DNA of 64,000 nt, taken from NCBI RefSeq assembly GCF_009718825.1, contig NZ_WNHB01000005.1:98733-162732 (forward strand). The letters are read 5' to 3'. The stretch's first letter is position 1, and every line of letters starts with the position of its first letter. Under the pieces are notes generated by a model, which saw nothing but the letters and a program-made list of their open reading frames with translations, was not told where the DNA came from and did no database searches. The stretch comes from Terrilactibacillus tamarindi. Lineage in GTDB: Bacteria > Bacillota > Bacilli > Bacillales > Sporolactobacillaceae. Position numbers and translations under genes: made by a program. Positions 1-10,134 of this stretch are shown here, piece by piece.

Positions 1-18
1 AGCAGAGGAGTGAGGGGT

Positions 19-1182
19 TTGGTTCATACAGCACTCACGGTTACAACCGGACAACTTGAATCAAAACTAATAGAAATTCGTCATCATCTTCATCAAGAAC
101 CAGAAATTTCAAATGAAGAATTTGAAACAACAAAAAAGCTGAGGGACTGGTTAGGTGATTTAGATATAAGCATACTTGATTTACCTTTAAAAACGGGCTT
201 GGTTGCAGAAGTTAGTGGTGATCCGAAAGGGCCAGTCGTAGCGATTAGAGGGGATATTGATGCTCTTCCCATTCATGAGGAAACGACGTTACCTTATAAA
301 TCGCGATTCGATGGAAAAATGCATGCGTGCGGACATGATTTTCATACAACGGCCGTATTAGGTGCCGCTTATGTGCTCAAACAAAAAGAGCATGAACTAA
401 AAGGAACGGTTCGTATTATTTTCCAACCAGCAGAAGAAACGGGTCCAGGAGCAATTGATATCCTAAATACACATGCTCTTGATGATGTTCAAGCCATTTT
501 TGGCCTTCATAATATGCCAAGTCTTGAATTAGGGCAACTTGGAACTCGTATTGGAGCGATGTCTTCAAATTGTGATCGATTTGAAATTATGGTTGAAGGA
601 GTAGGCACACACGCAGCACACCCAGATTTAGGGGTCGATCCGATTCTCGTTGCTGGTCATATTTTGGTTGCACTGCAGTCTATCGTTAGCCGTAATATTG
701 ATTGGCAAGATAGTGCTGTCGTCAGTATTTGTCAGCTTCATAGCGGGAATACATGGAATGTTATCCCCTCAATGGCTCAATTAGAGGGAACTGTACGATC
801 ACTTGACCTCGATATTAGAGAAACAATAAAAGGAAAAATAAAACAAGTCGTTGAGGGAATCGCAAGCGCATTTGGAGCGAAGGCCACTTTTATTTGGCAT
901 GGTGGATCTCCAGCCGTGATGAATGATGAAAAATGGACCCTGTTTACCATTGAAAAGGCTAAAGAAGTGGGTTTTGAAGTCATTGACATTAAGCCGCCTT
1001 CTTCAGGAGAAGACTTTTCTCATTATCAAGAAAAAATACCAGGTACGTTTGTTCATATAGGCACTTCAACACCTTATTCACTCCATCATCCCAAATTTGA
1101 GATTGATGACCGAGCTTTGATGCCAAGCGTTAAATTGCTGGCTACTTTAGCAGAACAAGCGCTTGTAGATATTATAAGTTAA
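19..1182 (+). CDS. M20 family metallo-amidohydrolase (N-acyl amino acid hydrolase type)
   Basis: Predicted cytosolic zinc-type hydrolase that removes an acyl group from an N-acyl amino acid or related amide. Counting from the upstream GTG at 10, it shows an N-terminal HHLHQEPE motif (25-32), GDIDALP (81-87), the metal-binding HACGHDFH (105-112) and PAEE (140-143) with the catalytic Glu pair, all typical of subfamily M20D (about 380-395 aa). The GTG at 10 overlaps the ribosome-binding site, whereas the TTG at 19 lies 8 nt after AGAGGAG, so I prefer TTG. The frame is open to the window edge, so an upstream start is not excluded. The substrate cannot be read from sequence; N-acetyl-diaminopimelate deacetylase and hippurate or auxin-conjugate hydrolases look alike. 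Confidence 0.88.
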   Translation: MVHTALTVTTGQLESKLIEIRHHLHQEPEISNEEFETTKKLRDWLGDLDISILDLPLKTGLVAEVSGDPKGPVVAIRGDIDALPIHEETTLPYKSRFDGKMHACGHDFHTTAVLGAAYVLKQKEHELKGTVRIIFQPAEETGPGAIDILNTHALDDVQAIFGLHNMPSLELGQLGTRIGAMSSNCDRFEIMVEGVGTHAAHPDLGVDPILVAGHILVALQSIVSRNIDWQDSAVVSICQLHSGNTWNVIPSMAQLEGTVRSLDLDIRETIKGKIKQVVEGIASAFGAKATFIWHGGSPAVMNDEKWTLFTIEKAKEVGFEVIDIKPPSSGEDFSHYQEKIPGTFVHIGTSTPYSLHHPKFEIDDRALMPSVKLLATLAEQALVDIIS

Positions 1183-1200
1183 ACAATCGGCAGAAAATGG

Positions 1201-1251
1201 CAAAAGAAACGCCTCATCGGTAAATTAAAACCGAAGAGGCGTTTCTTTTAT
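1201..1251. terminator. Bidirectional hairpin terminator
   Basis: A long inverted repeat (AAAGAAACGCCTC paired with GAGGCGTTTCTTT, with an inner TCGGT/ACCG extension) lies between two convergent genes and has A-rich and T-rich flanks, so it can end transcription from both sides. Confidence 0.85.
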
Positions 1252-2726
1252 TATTTTACATTTTGATGGATGTTAGGTTGTTTGAATCTTGAGCGTTTTG
1301 AATGATATAAACGCCAGCCTGTGAGTAAAGCACCAAGTAGACAAATACTCGCAGAACTTAAGAAGACAACATGCATGCCATCTAAGAAAATGTCAGGGCG
1401 ATGAGGAATTAATGCAGTCACACGATACCTAGCTTCCCGGCTCATGACAGAAAATAAAATGCTTGTCGCAGCGGATATACCAACAACCATACCTAGATTC
1501 CGAACGAGAGCATTGATGCTTCCTGCGATGCCGAGTTGTGTTCTTTTTACGGTAGACATAACGAGAGAGTTGTTGGGAGATTGGAACAACCCACAACTTA
1601 TTCCAAGAAGAGCCACCCAAACACAAACAAGCCAAATGCCACTCTCTTGATGAAGACCAGCGAGTCCAAATTGAACTACAACCATCATTAAGAGTCCAAC
1701 GAAGGTTAATAGCTCTGAACCAATTTTATCAGATAACGCCCCGCTTAGTGGTGCCACAATCACCATCGTTATGGGAAAGAGCATCAGAACTAATCCTGCA
1801 TGCGAAGGCGATAAAAGGAGAATATCTTGAGTATAAAAAGGTGATACGATATTGAAACAAAAGTTTGAAACAAAGACAAGAAATCCACAAAAAATACTTA
1901 ATGAGAATAATGGATTTTTAAAAATGGATAACTTGATCATTGGGTCTTCTTTGTGACTTTCAACGTATAGGAAAAAGATCAATAAAATGACACTAGCGAA
2001 AAATGCCGCAATGATGCGAAGGTCGGTATAACCAGCTTGCTGCCCTAGTAAAAGACCAGTGAAAAGACTAATGATGGATAAGGCGAACAAAACGCTGCCT
2101 GTGATATCGAGTTTTGACCGTAATTTGATCATATCTTTTGGTAGTATCATCCATCCAAGTATAATGGCAATGAGACCGATCGGAATATTTACCCAAAAAA
2201 TAGACTGCCAACCCAGTGAAGAAACCATAAATCCCCCTAGACTAGGGCCAGTAATACTACCGAGTGAAACAAAAGTTCCAAGTAATCCAAGCGCTTTTCC
2301 CCGATGATTAGCAGGAAAGATTTCAGTAATGATCCCTTGGTTATTTGCCATTGTCATAGAGGCACCAATCGCCTGTACGATACGTGAAGTTAGTAAAAAA
2401 GTTAAGCTATGACTGAATCCACACAATAAAGAACCAAATATAAAAATGATACATCCTAATTTAAACATGTTTATTTTGCCTACGATATCACCGAGTCTAC
2501 CAAAAAAAAGAATGATGGAACAAATGGTTAAAATATAGCCGCTGACAATCCATTGTGATTGAGCAATGGATAAATTTAGATCTTTTGAAATCGATGGAAG
2601 GGCAATATTAACAATGCTCCCATCTAAAGTTGACATAAATACAAATAAATTAAGAACAATTAAGATGATCCATCGTTTTTTTTGAATGAGTGGATCATCC
2701 TGGTACGTTTTGACTTGAGATTGCAA
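1251..2726 (-). CDS. MFS drug-efflux transporter, DHA2 (EmrB/QacA) family
   Basis: Predicted 14-helix proton-driven exporter in the cytoplasmic membrane. The helix-2/3 loop carries the family signature LFFGRLGDIVGK, and the N-terminal half has DGSIVNIALPSI, typical of DHA2 pumps (about 480-510 aa). The frame can be read from a TTG at 2762 or an ATG at 2756, but both lie inside a palindrome just after the predicted transcription start and have no ribosome-binding site. The TTG at 2726 sits 8 nt after GAGG and is preferred (491 aa). Two near-identical palindromes flank the predicted promoter, so repression by a MarR- or TetR-type protein is likely, but no such regulator gene lies next to it. 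The exported compound is unknown. Confidence 0.87.
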   Translation of the reverse strand: MQSQVKTYQDDPLIQKKRWIILIVLNLFVFMSTLDGSIVNIALPSISKDLNLSIAQSQWIVSGYILTICSIILFFGRLGDIVGKINMFKLGCIIFIFGSLLCGFSHSLTFLLTSRIVQAIGASMTMANNQGIITEIFPANHRGKALGLLGTFVSLGSITGPSLGGFMVSSLGWQSIFWVNIPIGLIAIILGWMILPKDMIKLRSKLDITGSVLFALSIISLFTGLLLGQQAGYTDLRIIAAFFASVILLIFFLYVESHKEDPMIKLSIFKNPLFSLSIFCGFLVFVSNFCFNIVSPFYTQDILLLSPSHAGLVLMLFPITMVIVAPLSGALSDKIGSELLTFVGLLMMVVVQFGLAGLHQESGIWLVCVWVALLGISCGLFQSPNNSLVMSTVKRTQLGIAGSINALVRNLGMVVGISAATSILFSVMSREARYRVTALIPHRPDIFLDGMHVVFLSSASICLLGALLTGWRLYHSKRSRFKQPNIHQNVK

Positions 2727-2747
2727 AAACAACACCTCATCACTATT

Positions 2748-2765
2748 TAGTTGCATTTGCAACTA
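2748..2765. promoter_or_regulatory. Operator palindrome (proximal) of the MFS efflux gene
   Basis: TAGTTGCATTTGCAACTA is a perfect palindrome with 8-bp arms and a 2-bp centre, just downstream of the predicted start of transcription. It shares the AGTTG...GCAACT plan with the site at 2796-2811, 47 bp away. Confidence 0.7.
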
Positions 2766-2780
2766 CGTTCATCAAACCTC

Positions 2781-2809
2781 ATGATACAAAGAAAAAGTTG
2801 GTAACGCAA
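2781..2809 (-). promoter_or_regulatory. Predicted promoter of the MFS efflux gene
   Basis: On the minus strand, -35 TTGCGT (2809-2804) and -10 TATCAT (2786-2781) are separated by 17 bp. The -35 box lies within the distal operator and the start region runs into the proximal one, an arrangement suited to repression. Confidence 0.55.
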
Positions 2810-2811
2810 CT
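2796..2811. promoter_or_regulatory. Operator palindrome (distal) of the MFS efflux gene
   Basis: AGTTGGTAACGCAACT repeats the arms of the proximal site with a less perfect centre and covers the predicted -35. Two sites 47 bp apart suggest two dimers of the same regulator. Confidence 0.6.
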
Positions 2812-2882
2812 ATGTAAAATGAAGAATTTTTTACATATTGGTTACTTCAAAAAATATACAAGCCTGGAGATATTTAATCGAT

Positions 2883-2924
2883 AAAAAAATCCTAATGGAT
2901 AGTTGCTCCATCAGGATTTTTTTT
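2883..2924 (-). terminator. Terminator of pdxST
   Basis: AAATCCTAATGGA pairs with TCCATCAGGATTT (one mismatch). Read on the minus strand it follows pdxT and ends in a T-run. Confidence 0.75.
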
Positions 2925-2952
2925 ATTTCTAATATTATTAGAAGAATTATGA

Positions 2953-3543
2953 CTAAGCTTTAACTTTAGCTTCACGAGCCATGTCAACAAATAAACCAAT
3001 CATACGATAATCATCTGTTAACTCTGGATGAAAGGATGTAGCAAGGAGATTTCCTTGACGAACAGCCACAATTCGATCATCACAAGTAGAAAGGACTTCG
3101 ACATGATCATTGACTGAAAGAATATGGGGAGCTCGAATAAAAATAGCTGGGAACGGTGCATCAAGTCCCGTTATATCTAAACCGGCTTCAAAGCTGTCGA
3201 CTTGACGTCCAAATGAATTACGTCTTACTTTGACATCCATTAAGCCAAGTGACTCTTCCTCTTCCGTATCTCCTTCAATATCTTTAGCCAAGATGATCAT
3301 ACCGGCACATGTGCCAAAAAGGGCTTTTCCTTTCTTAGCAAAGGCACGAATCGGTTCGAGGAAACCGTATTTTAACATCAATTTACGAATCGTCGTACTT
3401 TCACCACCAGGTAAAATTAACCCATCTAAATCATCAAGTTGTTCCGGCTTTTTAACACTAACGGCCTCAGCACCACACTTTTCAATATGGTGTAGATGTT
3501 CAGAAACAGCTCCTTGCAAGGCTAAAACGCCAATTTTCACCAT
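2953..3543 (-). CDS. pdxT: Pyridoxal 5'-phosphate synthase, glutaminase subunit PdxT
   Basis: Class I glutamine amidotransferase that releases ammonia from glutamine and channels it to PdxS in the DXP-independent vitamin B6 pathway. The 196-aa length is standard. The nucleophile lies in GTCAGM (Cys79), and His172 and Glu174 in SFHPEL complete the triad; [10 protein letters not shown] forms the oxyanion region. The AAGGAGCG ribosome-binding site fits the ATG. It lies 84 nt downstream of pdxS on the same strand with a hairpin between them, and is expected to be co-transcribed under the divergent regulator PdxR. Confidence 0.97.
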   Translation of the reverse strand: MVKIGVLALQGAVSEHLHHIEKCGAEAVSVKKPEQLDDLDGLILPGGESTTIRKLMLKYGFLEPIRAFAKKGKALFGTCAGMIILAKDIEGDTEEEESLGLMDVKVRRNSFGRQVDSFEAGLDITGLDAPFPAIFIRAPHILSVNDHVEVLSTCDDRIVAVRQGNLLATSFHPELTDDYRMIGLFVDMAREAKVKA

Positions 3544-3572
3544 TAAGATCGCTCCTTTCGATGACTTAATTT

Positions 3573-3610
3573 GAAAAGAAAAACGGACTACTCATCCGCT
3601 TTTCTTTTCA
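3573..3610 (-). terminator. Intercistronic hairpin between pdxS and pdxT
   Basis: AAAAGAAAAACGGA pairs with TCCG.CTTTTCTTTT around a short loop. On the minus strand it follows the pdxS stop and its 3' arm is T-rich, so it could act as a partial terminator or as an RNA-stability hairpin for pdxS. Confidence 0.55.
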
Positions 3611-3627
3611 TAGCTTATCTTCTCTTA

Positions 3628-4518
3628 TTACCAACCACGTTCTTGCATACGTTGTTCCAATGTTAAATCGGCAATATCAATCCCTTTCATAGCCGTACCA
3701 AGTTCTTTAGAAAGTTCGCCGATTAATTTGTAATCTGTATAATATGTGGTAGCTTGTACAATGGCTTTCGCGAATTTTTCAGGATTCTCAGATTTAAAAA
3801 TACCTGATCCAACGAAGACTCCGTCAGCTCCAAGTTCCATCATAAGAGCGGCATCAGCAGGAGTAGCCACACCACCTGCGGCGAAGTTAACAACTGGGAG
3901 ACGTCCAGCTTCTTTAATTTGTTTTAATACTTCATATGGTGCACCGAAGTTTTTCGCAGCTGTCATGAGTTCATCGTCATTCATGTTAACAACTTGGCGC
4001 ACTTGAGAATTGACTTTACGCATGTGACGCACGGCTTCAACAATATTTCCTGTTCCTGGTTCGCCTTTCGTACGAAGCATGGCAGCACCTTCACCAATAC
4101 GGCGAGCAGCTTCACCTATATCACGGCAACCACATACGAATGGTACAGTGTACTGATTTTTAAGTAAATGATACTCTTCATCAGCAGGTGTTAAAACTTC
4201 ACTTTCGTCAATATAATCCACACCCATGGCTTCAAGAACACGAGCTTCAGTAATGTGCCCAATACGAGCTTTCGCCATAACAGGGATTGATACAGCATTC
4301 ATAACTTCCTCAACGATACGAGGATCAGCCATACGAGCGACGCCGCCAGCTTTTCGAATATCAGAAGGGACACGTTCAAGTGCCATAACGGCAACTGCAC
4401 CAGCTTCTTCAGCAACTTTAGCTTGCTCAGCATTTACAACGTCCATGATGACGCCGCCTTTTTGCATTTGTGCCATTCCGCGTTTGACACGATCCGTTCC
4501 TACAACTGTATTAACCAT
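3628..4518 (-). CDS. pdxS: Pyridoxal 5'-phosphate synthase, synthase subunit PdxS
   Basis: Catalytic subunit of the R5P-dependent PLP synthase. It condenses ribose 5-phosphate, glyceraldehyde 3-phosphate and ammonia into PLP in a 12-mer decorated by PdxT. At 296 aa it is full length. The first catalytic lysine is in MAKARIGH (Lys83), the swinging lysine in [11 protein letters not shown] (Lys151), and Asp26 sits in [22 protein letters not shown] precedes the ATG. It starts the pdxS-pdxT operon, divergent from pdxR. Confidence 0.98.
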   Translation of the reverse strand: MVNTVVGTDRVKRGMAQMQKGGVIMDVVNAEQAKVAEEAGAVAVMALERVPSDIRKAGGVARMADPRIVEEVMNAVSIPVMAKARIGHITEARVLEAMGVDYIDESEVLTPADEEYHLLKNQYTVPFVCGCRDIGEAARRIGEGAAMLRTKGEPGTGNIVEAVRHMRKVNSQVRQVVNMNDDELMTAAKNFGAPYEVLKQIKEAGRLPVVNFAAGGVATPADAALMMELGADGVFVGSGIFKSENPEKFAKAIVQATTYYTDYKLIGELSKELGTAMKGIDIADLTLEQRMQERGW

Positions 4519-4709
4519 TGATCCATTCCTCCAATTACATTCATTTTCAATTTATCTTTTGATAAATAAATGCGTATTATTTATAAGATTATGATAAAGT
4601 ATGACATAATAAATGAAACCGTCCAATTGGATGTTTTATTTCTCATCCAATTTTAAAATATAATCGTTTTAACGAGATAAATCACTTTTTAGAAAAAGGA
4701 AGAAGCAAA
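4519..4709. promoter_or_regulatory. Divergent pdxS / pdxR control region with ATCCAAT repeats
   Basis: This 191-bp intergenic region holds GTCCAATTGGAT (4621-4632, with the perfect palindrome TCCAATTGGA) and a further CATCCAATTTT (4644-4654), which together give three ATCCAAT-type half sites. The second lies just upstream of a TATAAT (4659-4664) that fits as the pdxR -10. MocR-type PdxR proteins are known to bind repeated sites between the divergent genes, so these repeats are candidate PdxR sites. Confidence 0.55.
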
Positions 4710-6146
4710 ATGTGGGAAATTGATAAGAAGAGTAAACAGCCGATATATCGACAAATAAGCGACCAATTACGTGAAAAAATTATGAAAGGTGAATATACAC
4801 CAGGTAGTGTCTTACCAACAGAAAGAAAGTTAGCAGAGCAGATTGGAGTGAACCGTTCTACAGTTGTACATGCCTACGATGAATTAACGTCTATTGGATT
4901 AATAGAAAGAAAAAGGGGAAGTGGGACGAAAGTAAGTACACAAAAATGGGGAATTTCGCCAGCTGGTTCAACCAATTGGAAAGCCTATGTTGATAGTGGA
5001 TCTTTTTTACCACCCCATCCACTTATTCAAAAAATACATGAACTTTCTCACAACAAATCATTATGGAATTTAGCAGGTGGTGAACTTGGACCTGATTTGT
5101 TTCCTGACAGTTTACTTAAACCACAATATGAAAAAATATTAGGGGCAGAAGAATTGTTTGAGGATGAGGATCCACAAGGCTATCGACCTTTAAGAGAAAC
5201 CATTAGCCATCATATGAAAGAAGTCTATCATGTGGACACAACGGCAGACTCAATTATGATAACGAGTGGGGCCCAACAGGCGATTTATCTCATGACTCAG
5301 TGTCTTTTATCTCCTGGAGATGCCATTGCAATTGAAGCACCATCTTATTATTACTCTTTGCCGTTGTTTCAATCCGCCGGTCTTCGGATATTTGCTCTGC
5401 CGATAGATGAAGAGGGGATTAATCCCGAAGATGTCAAAGTTTTGTATCAAAAACATCGTATTAAACTTGTGTTCTTAAATCCCATTTTTCAGAATCCAAC
5501 CAGTGTATCTTTGTCTGAAGACAGAAAAAAAGAGCTGGTTGACCTTTGTGCATCTTTATCAATTCCAATTGTAGAGGACAATCCTTTTAGTTTACTTTCA
5601 TATGATGAGGAATCAGGAAGCCTGATGAAATCAAAGGACCAAACTGGAAATGTTCTATATTTAGGTTCTTTATCAAAAACGGTCGGTTCAAACATACGTA
5701 TTGGTTGGCTGATTGCTCCAAAAACGGTCATTCAAAGGTTAATGGATGCAAGAAATCAAATGGATTTTGGATTAAGTATATTTCCGCAATTAGTGGCCGA
5801 TCATTTTATGTCATCAGGAAAGTATCAGGAACATGTTGATCGACTCGTAGCTGAATTAAAGGATAGACGGGATCGTGCAATAGAGATACTAGAGCGAGAC
5901 TTTAAGGATTATGTGACGTTTCAAACTCCTCATGGAGGGTTGTATATCTGGTTAAGATTAAAGACCCCCATTCAAGACTCGAAATTACTCCACCAAGCAG
6001 CAAATCACGGTGTCATCATTATGCCGGGGAGTGTATTGGGGTCTTCCGAGGGTTACATTAGGTTAACGTTTGCACGGCTTGCAAAAGACGAATTAGAAGC
6101 TGCACTTGAAGCTTTAAGACAGACCTTTCATAGTTTAATAAAGTAA
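4710..6146 (+). CDS. pdxR: MocR/GntR-family transcriptional regulator of PLP synthesis, PdxR
   Basis: An N-terminal GntR winged helix (about 1-75; PTERKLAEQIGVNRSTVVHAY) is followed by a fold-type I aminotransferase-like domain (about 110-475). The PLP-binding lysine is visible in LGSLSKTVGSN (Lys323), with the Asn in QNPTS and the Asp-type residue before NPFS. MocR proteins with this plan, divergent from pdxST, sense PLP and switch between repressing themselves and activating pdxST. The divergent placement here supports PdxR over other MocR members. Ribosome-binding site AAAGGAAG. Length 478 aa is normal. Confidence 0.92.
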   Translation: MWEIDKKSKQPIYRQISDQLREKIMKGEYTPGSVLPTERKLAEQIGVNRSTVVHAYDELTSIGLIERKRGSGTKVSTQKWGISPAGSTNWKAYVDSGSFLPPHPLIQKIHELSHNKSLWNLAGGELGPDLFPDSLLKPQYEKILGAEELFEDEDPQGYRPLRETISHHMKEVYHVDTTADSIMITSGAQQAIYLMTQCLLSPGDAIAIEAPSYYYSLPLFQSAGLRIFALPIDEEGINPEDVKVLYQKHRIKLVFLNPIFQNPTSVSLSEDRKKELVDLCASLSIPIVEDNPFSLLSYDEESGSLMKSKDQTGNVLYLGSLSKTVGSNIRIGWLIAPKTVIQRLMDARNQMDFGLSIFPQLVADHFMSSGKYQEHVDRLVAELKDRRDRAIEILERDFKDYVTFQTPHGGLYIWLRLKTPIQDSKLLHQAANHGVIIMPGSVLGSSEGYIRLTFARLAKDELEAALEALRQTFHSLIK

Positions 6147-6331
6147 AGTATAAATCACATACACCGGTCATTAAGATGTTTTTAAAAGTATTGAATTGTG
6201 CTAATATGATATTATGTGTGTGAATGAAAGTAGATATATTTTTAAAAAAAAACATAGAGTTCTTTACTAGTTTTTGGCCAAATGAGATAACCCAAGTAAG
6301 ACAACCTATGTAAATACATCAAGGAGGACTC

Positions 6332-7810
6332 ATGAAAAGGATAGGATTTGGATTTTTCACAATTATTTTTTTATTAATGATGATGATTTCTGGATGTTCC
6401 CAATCAAACTCATCTAATCAAAAGCACCCCAACGCTAAACAAGGTCAAACATATACGATCGCAACAGATGTTACATTCGCTCCATTTGAATTTAAAGATG
6501 AAAGCGGCGAATATGTTGGAATAGATATGGAACTATTAAAGGCCATTGCGGAAGATCAAGGGTTTAAATATGAAATGAAACCACTCGGCTTTAATGCTGC
6601 TGTACAAGCACTCGAATCAAAACAAGTGGATGGCGTTATTGCCGGTATGAGTATAACGGATGAACGTCAAAAGAAATTCGATTTTTCAAAACCCTATTTT
6701 GATTCAGGGGTCGTTATGGCCATTGCTGAAACAAATAAAGAGATAAAATCTTATAAGGATTTAAAAGGGAAGAAAGTAGCTGTGAAAACAGGTACTGAAG
6801 GAGCAGCGTTTGCTGATTCAATCAAAGATAAATATGGATTTAAAACCGTCTCTTTTGATGATTCTGCTAATATGTATGATGACGTCAAGGGTGGCAATAC
6901 GGTCGCATGTTTTGATGACTATCCTGTTATTGCTTACGGTACAACGCAACATAACGGTTTAAAGATGGTCACCGATAAAGAAAAAGGGGCATCTTATGGC
7001 TTTGCAGTAAGCAAAGGACAAAATAAAGAGTTATTAGAAAAATTTAATGCTGGATTAGAAAATTTGAAAGCCAATGGTAAATACGATCAACTCATGAACA
7101 AATACCTTGGCAAGCAGGCGCAGAAAAGTGTAGAGAAAGATACCAGTTTCTTTGGACTTGTAAAATCAAGTATGCCTAGTTTGATGCACGGGTTATGGTT
7201 AACCATTGAACTGACGGTTATTTCTTTAATCTTTGCTTCAATTCTTGGTTTAATTTTTGGATTTATGCGGGTATCAACGAAGAAAGTCATCAGAGCGATT
7301 GGTTTAATCTACGTTGATATATTTAGAGGCACGCCACTCCTTGTACAAGCGTTCTTTATTTATTTTGGAATTCCAACTGCTCTTGATTTTCGTATGAGTG
7401 CTCTCTTAGCAGGGGTTATCACGTTAAGTTTAAATGCAGGTGCCTATATGGCTGAAATCGTCAGAGGCGGTATTCAATCGGTTGATAAAGGACAGATGGA
7501 AGCAGCTCGTAGTCTTGGTTTACCATATGGAAAATCGATGATGAAAGTTATTTTGCCTCAAGCGGTTCGTATTATGATTCCGTCGATTATTAACCAATTT
7601 GTTATGACATTAAAAGACACGTCGATTCTATCGATTATTGGAATTGCAGAGTTAACACAAAGCGGAAAAATTATCATCGCGAGGAATTTTGAATCCTTTA
7701 AAATATGGCTGATTGTAGCGATTATGTACTTTATTATCATCACGATCTTAACAAAAATATCCAATCGCCTAGAAAGGAGAATTCGTCATGGTAAAGTTAA
7801 AAGTAACTAA
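6332..7810 (+). CDS. Polar amino-acid ABC transporter: binding lipoprotein fused to permease (GlnPH type)
   Basis: Residues 1-22 form a lipoprotein signal peptide with lipobox ISGC. Residues about 35-258 are a type 3 solute-binding domain ([20 protein letters not shown]). From about 275 there is a HisM/GlnP-type permease with five helices and the EAA loop [20 protein letters not shown]. Such fusions are known for glutamine/glutamate/cystine importers in Firmicutes. AAGGAGGACTC precedes the ATG. The end overlaps the ATPase gene by 23 bp, implying coupled translation. The exact amino acid cannot be told from sequence. Confidence 0.93.
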   Translation: MKRIGFGFFTIIFLLMMMISGCSQSNSSNQKHPNAKQGQTYTIATDVTFAPFEFKDESGEYVGIDMELLKAIAEDQGFKYEMKPLGFNAAVQALESKQVDGVIAGMSITDERQKKFDFSKPYFDSGVVMAIAETNKEIKSYKDLKGKKVAVKTGTEGAAFADSIKDKYGFKTVSFDDSANMYDDVKGGNTVACFDDYPVIAYGTTQHNGLKMVTDKEKGASYGFAVSKGQNKELLEKFNAGLENLKANGKYDQLMNKYLGKQAQKSVEKDTSFFGLVKSSMPSLMHGLWLTIELTVISLIFASILGLIFGFMRVSTKKVIRAIGLIYVDIFRGTPLLVQAFFIYFGIPTALDFRMSALLAGVITLSLNAGAYMAEIVRGGIQSVDKGQMEAARSLGLPYGKSMMKVILPQAVRIMIPSIINQFVMTLKDTSILSIIGIAELTQSGKIIIARNFESFKIWLIVAIMYFIIITILTKISNRLERRIRHGKVKSN

Positions 7811-8513
7811 TCTAAAAAAGAGTTACGGAGACTTGCAAGTCTTAAAAGACATCGATTTAGAAGTAAAAGAAGGTGAAGTGGTCTGTGTTATCGGTCCTTC
7901 AGGTTCAGGTAAAAGTACGTTTTTACGTTGTTTAAACCAACTTGAAGAAATGAATGGCGGAACAATTATCGTTGATGACAACGATCTTAGTAAGAAGGTT
8001 AATATTAATAAAGTCCGTGAGAATATTGGAATGGTGTTTCAAAATTTCAACCTATTTCCTCATTTAAGTACGTTACAAAACATCACCTTAGCTCCTGTTC
8101 AATTAAAGAAACAAACAAAAGCAGAAGCTAAAGAGTCAGCTCTTAAACTACTTGATCGTGTCGGCTTGAAAGACAAGGCAAATAGTTATCCAGATCAATT
8201 ATCTGGAGGTCAAAAACAACGTGTAGCCATTGCTCGAGCTCTTGCGATGAATCCGGATATTATGTTGTTTGATGAACCTACAAGTGCATTAGATCCTGAA
8301 ATGGTTGGTGAAGTACTCAATGTAATGAAAGGTTTAGCCAAAGATGGGATGACCATGGTCGTTGTGACCCATGAAATGGGCTTTGCCAGGGAAGTATCAG
8401 ATCGTGTGATTTTCATGGACGGTGGCTATATTGTCGAACAAGGGTCACCAAAAGAAGTGTTTGCACACCCGAAAAATCCAAGAACCATTGACTTCCTGAA
8501 CAAAGTATTGTAA
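7788..8513 (+). CDS. glnQ: Polar amino-acid ABC transporter ATPase, GlnQ type
   Basis: Cytosolic ATPase that energises the fused permease encoded immediately upstream. It shows Walker [10 protein letters not shown] (36-44), signature LSGGQKQR, Walker [14 protein letters not shown] and the switch His in VVVTHEM. 241 aa is the usual length for GlnQ/HisP-type ATPases. Its start lies inside the end of the upstream gene, after AGAAAGGAGA. A terminator follows, so the transporter is a self-contained two-gene operon. Confidence 0.95.
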   Translation: MVKLKVTNLKKSYGDLQVLKDIDLEVKEGEVVCVIGPSGSGKSTFLRCLNQLEEMNGGTIIVDDNDLSKKVNINKVRENIGMVFQNFNLFPHLSTLQNITLAPVQLKKQTKAEAKESALKLLDRVGLKDKANSYPDQLSGGQKQRVAIARALAMNPDIMLFDEPTSALDPEMVGEVLNVMKGLAKDGMTMVVVTHEMGFAREVSDRVIFMDGGYIVEQGSPKEVFAHPKNPRTIDFLNKVL

Positions 8514-8519
8514 AAGACA

Positions 8520-8552
8520 TGGACCTCTTTTTATGGGGTCCTTGTTTTTTGG
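8520..8552 (+). terminator. Terminator of the amino-acid ABC operon
   Basis: GGACCTC pairs with GGGGTCC around a T-rich loop, followed by TTGTTTTTT. Confidence 0.75.
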
Positions 8553-8616
8553 GTTTATTCCATGAAAAAGTGGCATAATGAAATATATATGAGAAAACAG
8601 AAAATGAGGGTTATTG

Positions 8617-10062
8617 ATGTATACATCCAGTTTTAAAAAAGTCTCACTTAGTCAAGAAATATTACAAGCTTTATCACGTTTAAATTATCATCAACCTACA
8701 CTTGTTCAGGCAAAAGTTATCCCCAATATATTGAAAAAGAAGGATATGATAGTCAAATCCCAAACAGGGAGCGGGAAAACAGCTGCCTTTGGCATACCTA
8801 TTTGTGAACTCGTCGATTGGGAAGAAAATAAACCTCAAGCGTTAATATTGACTCCAACACGTGAATTAGCGGCACAAATTAAAGAAGATATAACCAACAT
8901 TGGGCGCTTTAAACGAATCAAAGCAACTGTTATTTACGGTAAGCAGCCTTTTGATAGACAAAAGAACGAATTGAAACAAAAATCACATGTGGTTGTTGGT
9001 ACTCCGGGACGTGTCTTAGATCATATTAACAAAGGAACTCTAGTCTTAGAGCGAATTCAATACTTTGTGATCGATGAAGCCGATGAAATGTTAAATAGGG
9101 GATTTATCGAACAAGTGGAAGCGATTATGGCAAAGTTACCTGAGAATCGTGTCACACTCTTATTCTCAGCAACGATACCAGAAAGTATTAAACAATTATG
9201 TCAACGTTATATGAATGAACCGATTGACATAGAGATAGAGCAAGAAGATGTAACGACCAATAGAATACAACATAAATATTACGAAATTAAAGGTGAAGAA
9301 AAGTTTTGTTTACTCAAAAACATCTTGACTATTGAAAATCCAGATAGTTGTATTATCTTCTGTCGAACGCAAGAACAAGTGAATACACTTTTTCAAGGCT
9401 TAAAGCGGTTAAACTATCCTTGTCAAAAAATTCATGGTGGCTTGTCACAAGAAGAACGGTTTCATGTTATGAAGGAGTTTAAACTCGGGAAATTCCGTTA
9501 TCTTGTGGCTACTGATATAGCAGCAAGAGGAATCGATGTGGATAATATTTCTCTTGTCATGAATTATGACATCCCGCTTGAAAAAGAAAGCTATGTCCAT
9601 CGTACTGGGAGGACTGGACGAGCTGGGAAAAAAGGGCTTGCTATCACATTTGTGACCCCTCGTGAGAAACCTATATTAGAAGAAATCCAAGACTACATTG
9701 GTTTTAAGCTAAAAAAGGAATCAATCCCAACTAGACAAGACGTGTTGAAACATCAGGCATCGTTTCAAAAGACACTAAGCGAAACACCGAAACTTAAACG
9801 AGATAAAAGTGAATCACTAAATCAAGACATTATGAAATTGTATTTTAATGGCGGAAAAAAGAAGAAATTGAGAGCCGTTGATTTTGTCGGAACCATTGCA
9901 AAACTCGAAGGCGTTACAGCTGATGATATTGGCATTATAACGATACAAGAAACCTCGACTTATGTCGATATCCTTAACGGAAAAGGACCAATAGTGCTTA
10001 ACGCCATGAAAGAGACGAAGGTAAAAGGAAAACAGTTAAAAGTTTATGAAGCTAGGCAATAA
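8617..10062 (+). CDS. dbpA: DEAD-box ATP-dependent RNA helicase, DbpA/YxiN type
   Basis: RNA helicase expected to act in 50S ribosome assembly. It has the full motif set: SQTGSGKT (I), PTRELAAQ (Ia), TPGRVLDH (Ib), VIDEADEML (II), FSATIP (III), [11 protein letters not shown] (V) and [10 protein letters not shown] (VI). The last 75 residues ([19 protein letters not shown] onwards) form the DbpA C-terminal RRM-like domain that targets hairpin 92 of 23S rRNA. A TTG at 8614 is possible, but the ATG at 8617 is better spaced (6 nt) after GAGGG. Flanked by terminators, so probably monocistronic. Confidence 0.94.
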   Translation: MYTSSFKKVSLSQEILQALSRLNYHQPTLVQAKVIPNILKKKDMIVKSQTGSGKTAAFGIPICELVDWEENKPQALILTPTRELAAQIKEDITNIGRFKRIKATVIYGKQPFDRQKNELKQKSHVVVGTPGRVLDHINKGTLVLERIQYFVIDEADEMLNRGFIEQVEAIMAKLPENRVTLLFSATIPESIKQLCQRYMNEPIDIEIEQEDVTTNRIQHKYYEIKGEEKFCLLKNILTIENPDSCIIFCRTQEQVNTLFQGLKRLNYPCQKIHGGLSQEERFHVMKEFKLGKFRYLVATDIAARGIDVDNISLVMNYDIPLEKESYVHRTGRTGRAGKKGLAITFVTPREKPILEEIQDYIGFKLKKESIPTRQDVLKHQASFQKTLSETPKLKRDKSESLNQDIMKLYFNGGKKKKLRAVDFVGTIAKLEGVTADDIGIITIQETSTYVDILNGKGPIVLNAMKETKVKGKQLKVYEARQ

Positions 10063-10080
10063 CATGCCCATCATGAATCT

Positions 10081-10126
10081 AAAAAATCAACCATCCCATA
10101 TATGAATAAGGATGGTTGATTTTTTG
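10081..10126. terminator. Strong terminator between dbpA and the acetyltransferase
   Basis: AAAATCAACCATCC pairs perfectly with GGATGGTTGATTTT, with A and T tracts on both sides. It serves two convergent genes. Confidence 0.9.
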
Positions 10127-10134
10127 AGTTAAAT

